Below are positions 25,886 to 34,574 of a stretch of 64,000 nucleotides of DNA, one piece after another. A model generated the notes under the pieces. The model made no database searches. It saw nothing but the letters and a program-made list of their open reading frames with translations, and had not been told where the DNA came from. This DNA is from Terriglobus sp. TAA 43 (GTDB taxonomy: Bacteria; Acidobacteriota; Terriglobia; Terriglobales; Acidobacteriaceae): positions 372,001 to 436,000 of the forward strand of contig NZ_JUGR01000001.1 in NCBI RefSeq assembly GCF_000800015.1, given 5' to 3'. Made by a program: the position numbers and the translations under genes. Each line of letters begins with the position of its first letter. The first letter of the stretch is position 1.

Positions 25886-26973
25886 GTGTTTCTCTGCCAT
25901 GCACGTACGGCTCCTCTATGCGCTATCCGCTCGAGGTTGCAGAGGTGCCCGTACCCGTATCGCGCGTGCGCCTGCCGCAATCAGCGGACGATTTTCGGTT
26001 ACCGCCGCTGCTCCATGACGATGTGGCATTCCTCGTCAGTCGCAACGGGACATTGGGCGCTTACAGCACTGATCTGAAGCAGATGTTGTGGAGCTATACC
26101 TGTGAGGCTGGATGGGGCTCGTCGCAAGTATGGAAAGGCCACGTGCTCACGACTCCATCGCGTGGCGTGCTCTCCATACTGGATGTTTCCACGGGAAATG
26201 AAGTGGAGCGTCAGGATGTAGGCGAACTGACGCTAACCTACAGCGCAGTCGTCGGCGATCTGGTAATCACGCCGCTTGCTTATCCGAACATTGGTGCATG
26301 GCACCTGCTGAAAAAAGAGTTCGTGTGGACAGCGACTTCAGGATGGGAACTGTCCTTCCTCACTGCAGATGAGGATGTGTTGATTGTTGCCGAGGAAGCA
26401 GAGTGTGTCTGTCTTTCCACTCAGGATGGCCGCGAACGTTGGAGGCATTCAGTTGCAGAAGAAGGAAGGCATACGCTGGCGCTACACGGAGAGCGGACCG
26501 GCGCAACGTTGGGCCATGCCGTGATCGGTCACGGAATTGCATATCTGCCAGTGACAGGTGGTCTGCTTCTTGCGCTGGACACCGCTACAGGAGCATTGCG
26601 CTGGCAGTATCGGACGCAGTCTCCCAATGTGAGGAATTTCACGTTGGCAGCAGATCGTCCGGAGCTTTACCTTCTGACCGAAAACAGATTGACGGTGCTT
26701 CATGCGGTCACCGGCAATGTTCTTCGTGATTATGCGGTGCAGGGACTGAAGCACGCAGCCGGAGATGGTCCCTATTCGCCCATAAGCCTTTCACGAGATG
26801 CAGTCTGGACTGTAGATGCAGAAGGCTCATTGCTATCTATCAATCGCGACAACGCGCGAGTGATGCAACGTCTGCAGTATGGCGTGCGTGTTAATGAGCC
26901 CCTAACGATAGGACAACGCAGCATTCTAATGCTCAATGCCCTTGGTGGCGTGATGGTGACAGAAAGTCGATAG
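25882..26973 (+). CDS. PQQ-like beta-propeller protein, partner of the large cargo
   Basis: A 363-aa protein starting at GTG 25882, overlapping the toxin stop by 4 bases. It contains repeated propeller blades: 'LVSRNGTLGAYSTDLKQMLWSY', 'GVLSILDVSTGNEVERQDVG', 'LLLALDTATGALRWQY' and 'LTVLHAVTGNVLRDY', with the blade signature 'L.ALD..TG...W'. There is no signal peptide, and the catalytic features of PQQ dehydrogenases are not evident. Translational coupling to the nuclease-like cargo suggests an interaction, either as an immunity/chaperone protein or as a co-loaded component. It ends 9 bases before the convergent gene's stop; I see no terminator hairpin between them. Confidence 0.78.
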   Translation: MSVSLPCTYGSSMRYPLEVAEVPVPVSRVRLPQSADDFRLPPLLHDDVAFLVSRNGTLGAYSTDLKQMLWSYTCEAGWGSSQVWKGHVLTTPSRGVLSILDVSTGNEVERQDVGELTLTYSAVVGDLVITPLAYPNIGAWHLLKKEFVWTATSGWELSFLTADEDVLIVAEEAECVCLSTQDGRERWRHSVAEEGRHTLALHGERTGATLGHAVIGHGIAYLPVTGGLLLALDTATGALRWQYRTQSPNVRNFTLAADRPELYLLTENRLTVLHAVTGNVLRDYAVQGLKHAAGDGPYSPISLSRDAVWTVDAEGSLLSINRDNARVMQRLQYGVRVNEPLTIGQRSILMLNALGGVMVTESR

Positions 26974-26982
26974 AACCACGTC

Positions 26983-27447
26983 TCACGCAGGTGGCTGACA
27001 GCGCATCATAAAGTGGATTCGGTCGCGGCCACCAAGATCATGGGCGACGCGTCGCGCTCCAAAGGAAATCGTAATATCAACGGGGCCGGAGTGCGAAAGC
27101 ATGATGCCCAAACCTAGAGACTCTTCCGGAATGCCTTTTAAGGGCTCAGGATCAAAGTCGATTGCGACTCCCGATGACGGCGAATCGCCGACAAGACTAG
27201 CTTCCAGTCGAAGAGTAGAAAAGCTCTGGTTGATGACTTCGATTGGAATGGTTGTCAGACTACCGCACTGCATCGGCGCGGGGAGCGGCCCTGAAAGCTT
27301 GGCGCTGACTCTTGACTCTGGATTGATGGTGATCGTAATTGGCACAGTATTCGTAGGCCCACTGTCGGGATGGACGTGCCCCTGCGCATCGCCCCAGAGT
27401 GGCCCGAGTAGGAAGAATGTCGTGATGAGTCTGGCGAAGCGCATCAT
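26983..27447 (-). CDS. Exported hypothetical protein
   Basis: A 154-aa protein with an N-terminal signal peptide ('MMRFARLITTFFLLGPLWGDAQG'), then a beta-rich domain with 'VPITITINPESRVSAKLSGPLP' and two Cys (near residues 61 and 149) that could pair in the periplasm. Start ATG overlaps the stop of the upstream metallohydrolase (ATGA), so the two are co-translated. I do not recognise the family. Its function may be linked to the hydrolase as a small exported partner. Confidence 0.7.
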   Translation of the reverse strand: MMRFARLITTFFLLGPLWGDAQGHVHPDSGPTNTVPITITINPESRVSAKLSGPLPAPMQCGSLTTIPIEVINQSFSTLRLEASLVGDSPSSGVAIDFDPEPLKGIPEESLGLGIMLSHSGPVDITISFGARRVAHDLGGRDRIHFMMRCQPPA

Positions 27448-29837
27448 GCCACCTCACACTCCGAAGCGATCTTTTCGTAGGCTGTGCGAGCATGTTCGAA
27501 TGCCGCTGCAGCCTCCGGACGTTCGCTTTCGCGCATGAAGGGCGACTTCACTTCCCATACCTTATCGACGCATGCACGACACCACTCCGCACTCTTTCTT
27601 GAGGCCCTGATTGGCTTGTGATTCACCTGCACGAACGAGGGATGAGTGTGCAAGGAAGGAAGAATGCGAAGAGCCCACCATGAACTGCGGGAAATATCCG
27701 CTTTCAGTGTAACGACGCGCGGTACCCCATCTGCCACGATGTTCACGGTTGCGGCGGGAGAACCGTTGACGACTAGTTCCAGTGGCACTTCCCGCGTATC
27801 GGCGATACGCGCCTTTTCGATGTCGTATCCGGATTCGTTCGCTCGGCGCGCCTTGGTTTCGGGTGTGATCTCTGATTCCAATCGAGCAGCCACTAACACC
27901 TCAATGCTGATGCTTCCACTCGATGCAAGCAACATGTCTGAATCCGAAAGTGGCTGGCCATTCACCCTGCATTCCAGAATATGGCTGCGGCCGTCACCGC
28001 AATATTGATGTGGCTTGAACAGGCCTTGGATCCAGGATGCATACCCGGGATTGCCGTTGGGACGGGCCGGCAGTTTTACATAACTACGACCTGCCCCCAC
28101 ACGGCCATCACTCATGCATGGGAAGTCGGTTTCGCCCAGCATGGCCATACGGAAACCACAGTTGAGCATGTGGTACCAGGCGTTTAGTTCAGCAACGGGA
28201 AGGCTATCGCATCCGGAAAGAAAGTCGACGTATCCATGCGTCACGTCGACGATGGCTTCCTGCGTGCCGATGCTGTCCATGGGAGGGATCTGGTAATTCG
28301 GCAGCTCTGTCGATTCCACTTCCATTCCGAGACCACAATGCGCATAGCCACCATAAGCACCCTGCGTTCTCACCCACTTCAGGACTGGAAGATTCCACGA
28401 GGGCCAATCTTCGATCAGCTGAGCACCTGGATAATCCTGTTCTTTGAGCTGCAACAGCACCAGGTGACCTGCATGGCTTGATGGGAACTGGGATACCTCG
28501 ACGTCGTAGCGAATGATGCTCTCTGTGTCTTCGCGTGTTGTCTGCGGTTGAAGAGTAACTCCGTATGCAGTCTGCAGTTCAGGATGTTCCAGCATCGCAG
28601 CAGGACTCTCAGCGTTTCCCGAAAAGAATTGCTTCTGGTAATACCAGCTCGGGCCCCAGTTAAGGGCATCTCCAATGGTCAGAGCTTCGCCACGCATGTG
28701 ACGGATCAGCGTTTCGGGGCCAACACCCTCCGTGGGTCTCTCATAGTGCGAGCAGCCTGCGGCGTGGATGTGTGTATCGCCGGAATAGAACCCCCACTTC
28801 GAAGGATCAATCCATCTCTCCAGCTTCACATCAATCACTGAAGAGTCTCGGTGAATGCTTACCGTCTGAACACCGCGCAGGTATTCAGGGCCGCGTTGGC
28901 TTTGAACCGTATATTCGCCTTCTGGGAGCCGCACGGTCTCGCCATCGGCTCGATAGATCTGTTCCTGAAAAAACAGATCCGGAGCAAGGCGCATCGCCTT
29001 CGGTGGATAGAGGCGGTTCAGTTTGTCTTTGATGATCAGAGACGCGAAACAACTGCGACCATCCGTGTCGATAATGTGTAGTGGGACTTCGTGAGACGGA
29101 AGACAGTCAAAATCGAACTGGCGGCGTGCCGGATGGAAAGTACGGCTATTTGATGTTGCCAGAACGTTCAAAGAAAAACTGGTTGTTCGTTTGCCATGAT
29201 CGCGACTGAATAACTGCGCCACGTGATATTCAATTGAGATTTCTGGAAGCGGTATCGTTTGAACTTCAACGCCTCCGCTGAGTACAAGTGTCGGTTCGTA
29301 CAGATCCATGGCGAACCACATCTTTTCGATCATCGGCCCCTTGTACAGAACGTCTGCAAGAGCCGTGCGCTGTGCCGCTCCCTTGCTGACTGTCTCGAGG
29401 TCGCCAATCGTTCGTGTCCCACTTGTGAAGACCAACGAACCCCTCTGACTGGTTGTGCCTTCAACACGCACCAGGAACATTCGCCAACCCTGTTCGACGA
29501 GTTGCCGTGGTGCATCGCCTGCTGTGATTTGCGGTGCTCCATCCGGTCCGAGAGAAAGCTGGGCCAGTGTGTACTGACGAAGTATCTCTTCAGCTTTTCC
29601 AACTGCGACTTCATCATTGCGTTGCGTCAAAATCGCGATTTGCTTTGCATCGGCAGCGCTTATGGGAGAGCCGAGATGGTCCAGGGACTGAATTGCTCGA
29701 TTCACAGCGGCGAAATAGGGTTGCGGGGGCGCTTGTTGGACTGCCGGTTCAAGTGCGCTACAAAAGCCGCTGCTGGCAAAAGCGCTACCTAGAGCCATGA
29801 AACGTCGACGTGTAAAACCCGACTGAAAGGTGGCCAT
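27444..29837 (-). CDS. CehA/McbA-type metallohydrolase, Tat-exported
   Basis: A 797-aa protein. The N-terminus 'TRRRFMALGSAFASSGFCSAL' has a twin-arginine signal. Around residue 350 'WGFYSGDTHIHAAG' is the PHP-type metal-binding motif (HxH) of the CehA/McbA hydrolase family, known from carbaryl hydrolases. 'ALTIGDALNWGPSWYYQKQFF' and later 'NCGFRMAMLGETDFPCMSD' are family-like segments. The first ~300 residues are beta-rich and probably bind ligand. The natural substrate is unknown; most family members are not pesticide-degrading. The terminator of the gene upstream at 29877-29908 suggests it has its own promoter in the short gap. Confidence 0.82.
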   Translation of the reverse strand: MATFQSGFTRRRFMALGSAFASSGFCSALEPAVQQAPPQPYFAAVNRAIQSLDHLGSPISAADAKQIAILTQRNDEVAVGKAEEILRQYTLAQLSLGPDGAPQITAGDAPRQLVEQGWRMFLVRVEGTTSQRGSLVFTSGTRTIGDLETVSKGAAQRTALADVLYKGPMIEKMWFAMDLYEPTLVLSGGVEVQTIPLPEISIEYHVAQLFSRDHGKRTTSFSLNVLATSNSRTFHPARRQFDFDCLPSHEVPLHIIDTDGRSCFASLIIKDKLNRLYPPKAMRLAPDLFFQEQIYRADGETVRLPEGEYTVQSQRGPEYLRGVQTVSIHRDSSVIDVKLERWIDPSKWGFYSGDTHIHAAGCSHYERPTEGVGPETLIRHMRGEALTIGDALNWGPSWYYQKQFFSGNAESPAAMLEHPELQTAYGVTLQPQTTREDTESIIRYDVEVSQFPSSHAGHLVLLQLKEQDYPGAQLIEDWPSWNLPVLKWVRTQGAYGGYAHCGLGMEVESTELPNYQIPPMDSIGTQEAIVDVTHGYVDFLSGCDSLPVAELNAWYHMLNCGFRMAMLGETDFPCMSDGRVGAGRSYVKLPARPNGNPGYASWIQGLFKPHQYCGDGRSHILECRVNGQPLSDSDMLLASSGSISIEVLVAARLESEITPETKARRANESGYDIEKARIADTREVPLELVVNGSPAATVNIVADGVPRVVTLKADISRSSWWALRILPSLHTHPSFVQVNHKPIRASRKSAEWCRACVDKVWEVKSPFMRESERPEAAAAFEHARTAYEKIASECEVA

Positions 29838-29869
29838 TCGATCCCCAAACCTTATTGTTGGTAGGCAAA

Positions 29870-29908
29870 ACGAAAAGGACCTGTGGAGTTGTGCAGCTTC
29901 ACAGGTCC
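29870..29908 (-). terminator. Rho-independent terminator after the metallophosphatase gene
   Basis: Arms 29877-29885 and 29900-29908 (GGACCTGTG / CACAGGTCC) form a 9-bp stem. On the - strand the stem is followed by TTTTCGTTTT. It lies 8 bases beyond the metallophosphatase stop (29917) and separates that operon from the metallohydrolase. Confidence 0.8.
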
Positions 29909-29916
29909 CTAAGTCG

Positions 29917-31389
29917 TTAGTGAATATCCACGCTCTTCAGGACGCTCCCATCAAGACCGACGATCGAGAGCTTCAGTGTGTTCTGGTCTGCCTCGATAAC
30001 GTTGAAGCCATTCTGTTTGGCTTGGAACGTAGTGCGCGCATAGTTCTTCTGCGTGAAGTCATACAGAGAGGCGCCTGCCGCTCCACTTACAAAAAAGTTC
30101 ACGCCACCGTCTGACTTCAACTCCTGCAGGTTGTGATCATGGCCGCACAGGAAAAGATTGACGCGGTTGCGAAGCACGGGCATAAGTCGGTCAATCAGGT
30201 TTTGCTCGTCACCACGTGAAGCGGAGTAGACCTGGTAGTGACCGTAGACGATCTTCCAGCGTGCCTTGCTCTTAGCGATTTCAGCATCGAGCCATGACAG
30301 CTGTTGCTGGTAGAGAGCTGTGTCCGACATCTCCATAGTGTCGATCGCGAAAAACTGAACCGGACCGGCTGTGTATGTATAGAAGGTGGCCGGCATACGC
30401 CACGTCTTGCTCTTGTTTGTGTAGATCACTTCGGCTGCGGGGCCGTCGGCAGGCAGGTAATCGTGATTACCCAGAGTTGGATAGAACACTATTCCAAGCG
30501 GACCGTAAACCTTCTCCCAATCATTTTCCCAATGAGGATCGTTGGGGCTGGTGACTCCGCGCGGATAGAAGTTATCGCCGACCGTGATACCAAAATCGAA
30601 AGGATGTTGTTTGCTGTAAGTGATCATCGTTGTAGCGAGCTGCTTTTGCGCAGGAGAGCCATTGCCGAAATCACCGAAGGCCAACACACGGATGGCTTTG
30701 TCTTCAGGTGCTGCTGCAAAGACGGGCGGTGGTGTGCGAAGGAATGTTGGCAGGTTGACCTGTTCGTCGTAGGTGAGCCAATCGTAGGCCTCCTTGCGAA
30801 GTGCAGCTTCTCCGGCGGAATCTTTGCGCTGGTGAGCATTCTCTGCAGCCTCCAGAAGGAACTGCCCATTCACGCCCCAGTTCAGTTTGCGTAGATCGCG
30901 TGCTGCTTCAAGGGCTACATCCGCATTTGTGTCCGTGGTGGCCAGATGTTCCAGAGTGGCCTGAAGCTGACGTCGCTTTGCAGGCTGTTCGGCAACCTCG
31001 GTACGAACGGCAGCAGGAGAATGAAGAGGACGATTGGAAGCCTGCAGGGAACGAACCTGCCCACGCAAACTCTGCGTCAGGATCAGCAAGCGATGCTGTG
31101 CATCCGTATCTTTCGCGAGTTGTGTCATCAGAAAGTCGAATGCCTGCGGTTGTTGCCCGATGTATTTCAGCGCAAGGATGAACCCTGCTTCTGGCTGAGC
31201 CGAGAGCTTCTCGAGTGTGGCCTGTTGCTCTCCGGCAGGGATATCGACACGGAGATCATCTAGTTCCTCCAGATACGCAGAAGGAATCGTATGAGTCAGT
31301 TCTGGAAGCAGAGGTTTACTCTGCTGTGCAGAAGCGGAAATGGAACAGGCAGCTACAGCCAGGAGCAATGTCGCGCGTAATGAATTCAT
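29917..31389 (-). CDS. Exported metallophosphatase (calcineurin-like, purple-acid-phosphatase type)
   Basis: A 490-aa protein from ATG 31389; the ORF continues 60 codons upstream but that part overlaps the multicopper oxidase gene. A signal peptide is clear ('MNSLRATLLLAVAACSISASAQQ'). The helical N-terminal half (about 25-230) is unrecognised. The C-terminal half has all metallophosphatase blocks in order: 'FGDFGNGS', 'GDNFYPRG', 'GNHDY', 'YGHYQVYS' and 'CGHDHNLQ'. It should be a binuclear-metal phosphoesterase acting outside the cytoplasm. It starts 13 bases after the multicopper oxidase stop, so both are one operon. Confidence 0.88.
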   Translation of the reverse strand: MNSLRATLLLAVAACSISASAQQSKPLLPELTHTIPSAYLEELDDLRVDIPAGEQQATLEKLSAQPEAGFILALKYIGQQPQAFDFLMTQLAKDTDAQHRLLILTQSLRGQVRSLQASNRPLHSPAAVRTEVAEQPAKRRQLQATLEHLATTDTNADVALEAARDLRKLNWGVNGQFLLEAAENAHQRKDSAGEAALRKEAYDWLTYDEQVNLPTFLRTPPPVFAAAPEDKAIRVLAFGDFGNGSPAQKQLATTMITYSKQHPFDFGITVGDNFYPRGVTSPNDPHWENDWEKVYGPLGIVFYPTLGNHDYLPADGPAAEVIYTNKSKTWRMPATFYTYTAGPVQFFAIDTMEMSDTALYQQQLSWLDAEIAKSKARWKIVYGHYQVYSASRGDEQNLIDRLMPVLRNRVNLFLCGHDHNLQELKSDGGVNFFVSGAAGASLYDFTQKNYARTTFQAKQNGFNVIEADQNTLKLSIVGLDGSVLKSVDIH

Positions 31390-31402
31390 CAGAGCATGCT
31401 TT

Positions 31403-32824
31403 CTAAGAGATAGAGAGAAGTGTCTTGAGGCCGCAATCCATATGCATCTGGTTATGACAATGCAATAGCGCGGGGCCGCTGTTATCAGGCTGAACGTCGA
31501 ATTGAACTTGTTGAAAAGGAGGCACAACCACCGTGTCTTTCCGAAGCCCAGCGCATGATTGTCCAGCAACGCTGGCTAACTCAAACGGAAAGCGATGGAG
31601 ATGCATGGGATGTGCTTCGTCGGAGCTGTTGAAGAGAGTGATACGGCATCGTTCGCCTATACGCAATGGCTCTTGTCCAGAAGACAAAAGAGCCATACCC
31701 CAACGTTCGAATCCATCAGGGCCTGTAGGCCGTCGTTCGATGCGGTAAGAAAGAGTGTTGCTGCACGGCGTTTCATCCTTTGTCGTAGCAGAGAAACGGA
31801 GGTAGTTCCAAGGAGCAGTTGCTGCGGGATTACTCCAGATGGGTTTCCCTACGCTATCCGCATATTCAATGACAATGCCCATTCCAAGTGCGCGATGCTG
31901 ATCGTCTGGTGAGCCCAGAACCCATACACCGGGAGTATCCATAACAACAATTGCATCCAGGCGTTCGCCTACGCCGAGTTCGAGAACCTCGACAGATGCT
32001 GGCTTCGGAACCGGGTATCCATCAAGTGCAAGGACAAGAAAGCGATGTCCTGGAAGCGATAGGCGCAAGTGTTCTGTTGCGCTCGCATTCAAAACTCGAA
32101 AGAGTATGCGTTCGCGTTTGCGGACGCGAATAGGTTCACCTGCTCCAAGAACCTTCCCATTGAGTGTCGCAGCGCGATACACAATGTCCCATCCATCGTC
32201 GGGAACGTCTTCGCCTTCTTCGGACTCGGAATCGACTTGTAGATGATGCATCGCTTCCAGTGATCGCTCGTTACCTGCGGTGTCGAAGACACGTGGTTCC
32301 CATTCGTGACTCGTGAGAAAGATCTCTCGATCAAAAGGTTCAGAGCATTGCAGCGAACCCACGACCATCGGGACGAATTGTCCGCTGTACGGGCCGCGGG
32401 TGAGATCGTGTCCGCACATGGCGTGCGAATGCGCGAAATAAAATCCTGGCTCGCTCGTAGGTAGCGTGTACGTAAGAACACCTCCAGCAGCCACGCAGTG
32501 GCTTTCTTCTTCCGGTGTACCGTCCAACGCAGCAGACACGCGCAGGCCATGCCAGTGAACAAACTCTTCGTCGCTTGTATTGTTCGCAATCCGAATATCA
32601 ATGGGACGATCTGGTTGTAGACGGATCACGGAGCCAGCAGGGTGGTCTACGTAGCCAGTCGTGCGAATGAATCGATTGTTCGCGATTTCTAAGGCCGATG
32701 AGGCAAGAGTCAGCTTTACTTGCTGGTGTGGCTTCCGCTCAAGAGGAGCGAGAAAACGATCTGCAAGGCAAACCGCTGAACCGGCAAGAAACTGTCGCCG
32801 GTTTGGATTCCAGCTAATAGCCAT
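31403..32824 (-). CDS. Multicopper oxidase
   Basis: A 473-aa protein from ATG 32824, with AGGAG 10 bases upstream. The N-terminus 'NPNRRQFLAGSAVCLADRF' is a likely Tat signal. All four copper-ligand blocks are present: 'HWHGL' and 'HSHAMCGHD' in domain 1, 'HPMHLHRF' and 'LLHCHNQMHMDCGL' near the end. The position after the type 1 His is Leu ('CGL'), not the more usual Met, which often means a higher redox potential. Substrate cannot be told from sequence; related enzymes oxidise Cu(I), phenols or bilirubin. A 10-bp inverted repeat lies upstream at 32897-32923. Confidence 0.88.
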   Translation of the reverse strand: MAISWNPNRRQFLAGSAVCLADRFLAPLERKPHQQVKLTLASSALEIANNRFIRTTGYVDHPAGSVIRLQPDRPIDIRIANNTSDEEFVHWHGLRVSAALDGTPEEESHCVAAGGVLTYTLPTSEPGFYFAHSHAMCGHDLTRGPYSGQFVPMVVGSLQCSEPFDREIFLTSHEWEPRVFDTAGNERSLEAMHHLQVDSESEEGEDVPDDGWDIVYRAATLNGKVLGAGEPIRVRKRERILFRVLNASATEHLRLSLPGHRFLVLALDGYPVPKPASVEVLELGVGERLDAIVVMDTPGVWVLGSPDDQHRALGMGIVIEYADSVGKPIWSNPAATAPWNYLRFSATTKDETPCSNTLSYRIERRPTGPDGFERWGMALLSSGQEPLRIGERCRITLFNSSDEAHPMHLHRFPFELASVAGQSCAGLRKDTVVVPPFQQVQFDVQPDNSGPALLHCHNQMHMDCGLKTLLSIS

Positions 32825-32896
32825 AGATCGACATCTCCTACCGAAGCGTATGAGCATCCTGCAAAAAACAAATCAGTTGCTGACAGCTCTTGCAGA

Positions 32897-32923
32897 CGTA
32901 GGTATGTCTAAAGCATACGTACG
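32897..32923. promoter_or_regulatory. Operator-like inverted repeat upstream of the multicopper oxidase
   Basis: CGTAGGTATG (32897-32906) and CATACGTACG (32914-32923) are inverse complements with one mismatch, separated by TCTAAAG. The dyad lies about 73 bp upstream of the oxidase start in a 229-bp gap. It may bind a dimeric regulator. No regulator gene is adjacent, so the partner is unknown. Confidence 0.45.
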
Positions 32924-33053
32924 ATTCGTGTGGGGTAAATGAACCGAAGCCACTCAGCTGTAATTACAAGACGCTGAGCATCCGTGACACTGCCCTCGCA
33001 TGCAGGCGAACAGTGCCACGTGATCTCAGCATCGCATGGGAATCCGTGCAGAA

Positions 33054-34340
33054 TTAACGCAGTGATCGGAAGGCCGCGCGGATTTCAGCAGTGAACACCT
33101 CAGGCCGTTCCCAAGCCGCGAAGTGTCCGCCTTTGTCCACCTCGTGGAAATAGTAGAGCGATGGGTAGGCTCGGCGAGACCAACTCTCAGGGGCACGATA
33201 GATTTCGTGAGGAAAGACCGAGATGGCCACCGGCACTTTGATTTGCGTAGTGTTTTGCGCGGCAGAGCTAAAGTTATTGTTGTTGTTCTCCCAGTAAAAG
33301 CGCGATGAAGACGCGCCCGTGTTGGTGAACCAGTACAGCGAAATGTCGTCGAGTATAGCGTCGCGGCCGATCACCTTTTCGGGATGGCCGTCGCTATCGG
33401 ACCACGCGGCGATCTTCTCGTAGGTGAAGGCAGCAAGCGCACCCGGTGAATCAGATAGCGCATAGCCGATGGTCTGCGGACGCGTCACCATCATGGCGCC
33501 ATACGCTGCATTTCTTCCAAAGAAAGTGCTGAGCGAGTTGTACGCCTGCAACTCCGACGGAGTCAGACCCTCTGGTGCAGGATCGCCGCTGTTGATTCCT
33601 TTTACGAGGTTGGCAGGAATCGTTGCTGGCATGGTCAGATGGATACCAAGCAATCCCTGGGGTGCCTGCCGCGCCAAAGCATCTGAAATGACGGATCCGT
33701 GATCACCGCCCTCAGAGACGTAGTGCGTATAGCCCAGGCGCTTCATCAGCACGTCCCATGCGTTCGCCACCTTATCTGGGCCCCAGCCGACGCCCTTGGG
33801 CTTGCCTGAGAATCCATAGCCCGGAATCGCAGGGATAACCACATCGAAGGCATCTTCTGCGCTACCTCCATAGGAAACGGGATCGGTCAGTGGGCCGATA
33901 ACTTTCATGAACTCAAGAGGCGAGCCGGGCCAGCCGTGCGTGAGAATCAACGGCATCGCATTCGGCTCTTTGGAGCGCACATGAATGAATTGAATGTCCA
34001 CACCATCGATGGTTGTCACAAATTCCGGGAGCGCATTCAACCTGGTTTCAGCATTGCGCCAGTTGTACTGGTGGCCCCAGTACTGCAGTAGGTCCTGCAG
34101 TTCGGCGCGGCGAACTCCCTGCGATTCATCGTTTACTGTCTCCTTATCGGGCAGCCGCGTTGCCGCGAGTCGTTTGCGAAGATCACGAATCTGCGCATCG
34201 GACACATGAACATGGAATGGACGGATCGCGCTGTCGTCTGATGAATTCGCAACAGCGTTCGCAGGGTGCGCCGCGTCTTGTGAGAAAGCAGATGTCGCGA
34301 GAAAGAAGGCCATGCCTAAAAGAGTGATAGTCCGATTCAT
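33054..34340 (-). CDS. Exported epoxide hydrolase (alpha/beta hydrolase with EHN domain)
   Basis: A 428-aa protein from ATG 34340 with AGGGAG 7 bases upstream; longer in-frame starts lack this. It has a signal peptide ('MNRTITLLGMAFFLATSAFSQ'), then an epoxide hydrolase N-terminal domain (IRPFHVHVSDAQIRDLRKRL, 'RLNALPEFVTTIDGVDIQFIH') and the fold's oxyanion loop HGWPGSPLEF. The nucleophile is probably the Asp in 'SEGGDHGSV', where most relatives have GGDWG. The catalytic His is likely in 'EVDKGGHFAAWERPE'. A sigma-54 promoter is visible upstream on this strand (34378-34393), so expression probably depends on the divergent regulator. Confidence 0.9.
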   Translation of the reverse strand: MNRTITLLGMAFFLATSAFSQDAAHPANAVANSSDDSAIRPFHVHVSDAQIRDLRKRLAATRLPDKETVNDESQGVRRAELQDLLQYWGHQYNWRNAETRLNALPEFVTTIDGVDIQFIHVRSKEPNAMPLILTHGWPGSPLEFMKVIGPLTDPVSYGGSAEDAFDVVIPAIPGYGFSGKPKGVGWGPDKVANAWDVLMKRLGYTHYVSEGGDHGSVISDALARQAPQGLLGIHLTMPATIPANLVKGINSGDPAPEGLTPSELQAYNSLSTFFGRNAAYGAMMVTRPQTIGYALSDSPGALAAFTYEKIAAWSDSDGHPEKVIGRDAILDDISLYWFTNTGASSSRFYWENNNNNFSSAAQNTTQIKVPVAISVFPHEIYRAPESWSRRAYPSLYYFHEVDKGGHFAAWERPEVFTAEIRAAFRSLR

Positions 34341-34377
34341 GTGCAGCTCCCTTGAGTTGTTCTTGCTCATAACTGGT

Positions 34378-34393
34378 TGCAAGATGGAAGCCA
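34378..34393 (-). promoter_or_regulatory. Sigma-54 promoter of the epoxide hydrolase gene
   Basis: Read on the - strand the sequence is TGGCTTCCATCTTGCA, with GG (34392-34391) and GC (34380-34379) exactly 10 bases apart as in -24/-12 promoters. It lies about 38 bp upstream of the start codon, leaving room for a short leader with the ribosome site. A matching promoter is found on the other side of the regulator gene. Confidence 0.72.
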
Positions 34394-34447
34394 AAGGTAA
34401 ACAGCAGATTGCAAAGGGCATGTACTGAAAGGGCAGTGCCGTGGATT

Positions 34448-34475
34448 CGGCAAATGCTGATGGTTCGGCATGCCG
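34448..34475. promoter_or_regulatory. Putative enhancer site for the sigma-54 activator (copy 1)
   Basis: This 28-bp element has two TCGGCA repeats 18 bp apart and ends in the perfect palindrome CGGCATGCCG (34466-34475). It matches copy 2 at 36339-36366 in 20 of 28 positions with the same spacing. It sits 55-83 bp upstream of the -24 element of the epoxide hydrolase promoter, a normal enhancer distance, and about 100 bp before the activator gene. Confidence 0.65.
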
Positions 34476-34574
34476 GCTTCGTCACCTGCTGAGATATCCT
34501 CATCTACAGATCAAGCGAGATTCTCCTCTAGAGTCTTTGGATCTAAGCTGCCCTGATACGGAGAAGTCGCATCC

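Noticed and set aside
25882-26973. PQQ-dependent dehydrogenase
   Set aside because: Only the propeller blade repeats are present; there is no signal peptide, no heme motif and the length is too short for the enzyme.
29917-31569. Extended start for the metallophosphatase at 31569
   Set aside because: The extra 60 residues overlap the multicopper oxidase gene and precede a clear signal peptide starting at 31389.
34476-34574. Sigma-54 promoter for the activator itself
   Set aside because: The best candidate, TTGGATCTAAGCTGC, has 9 and not 10 bases between GG and GC.
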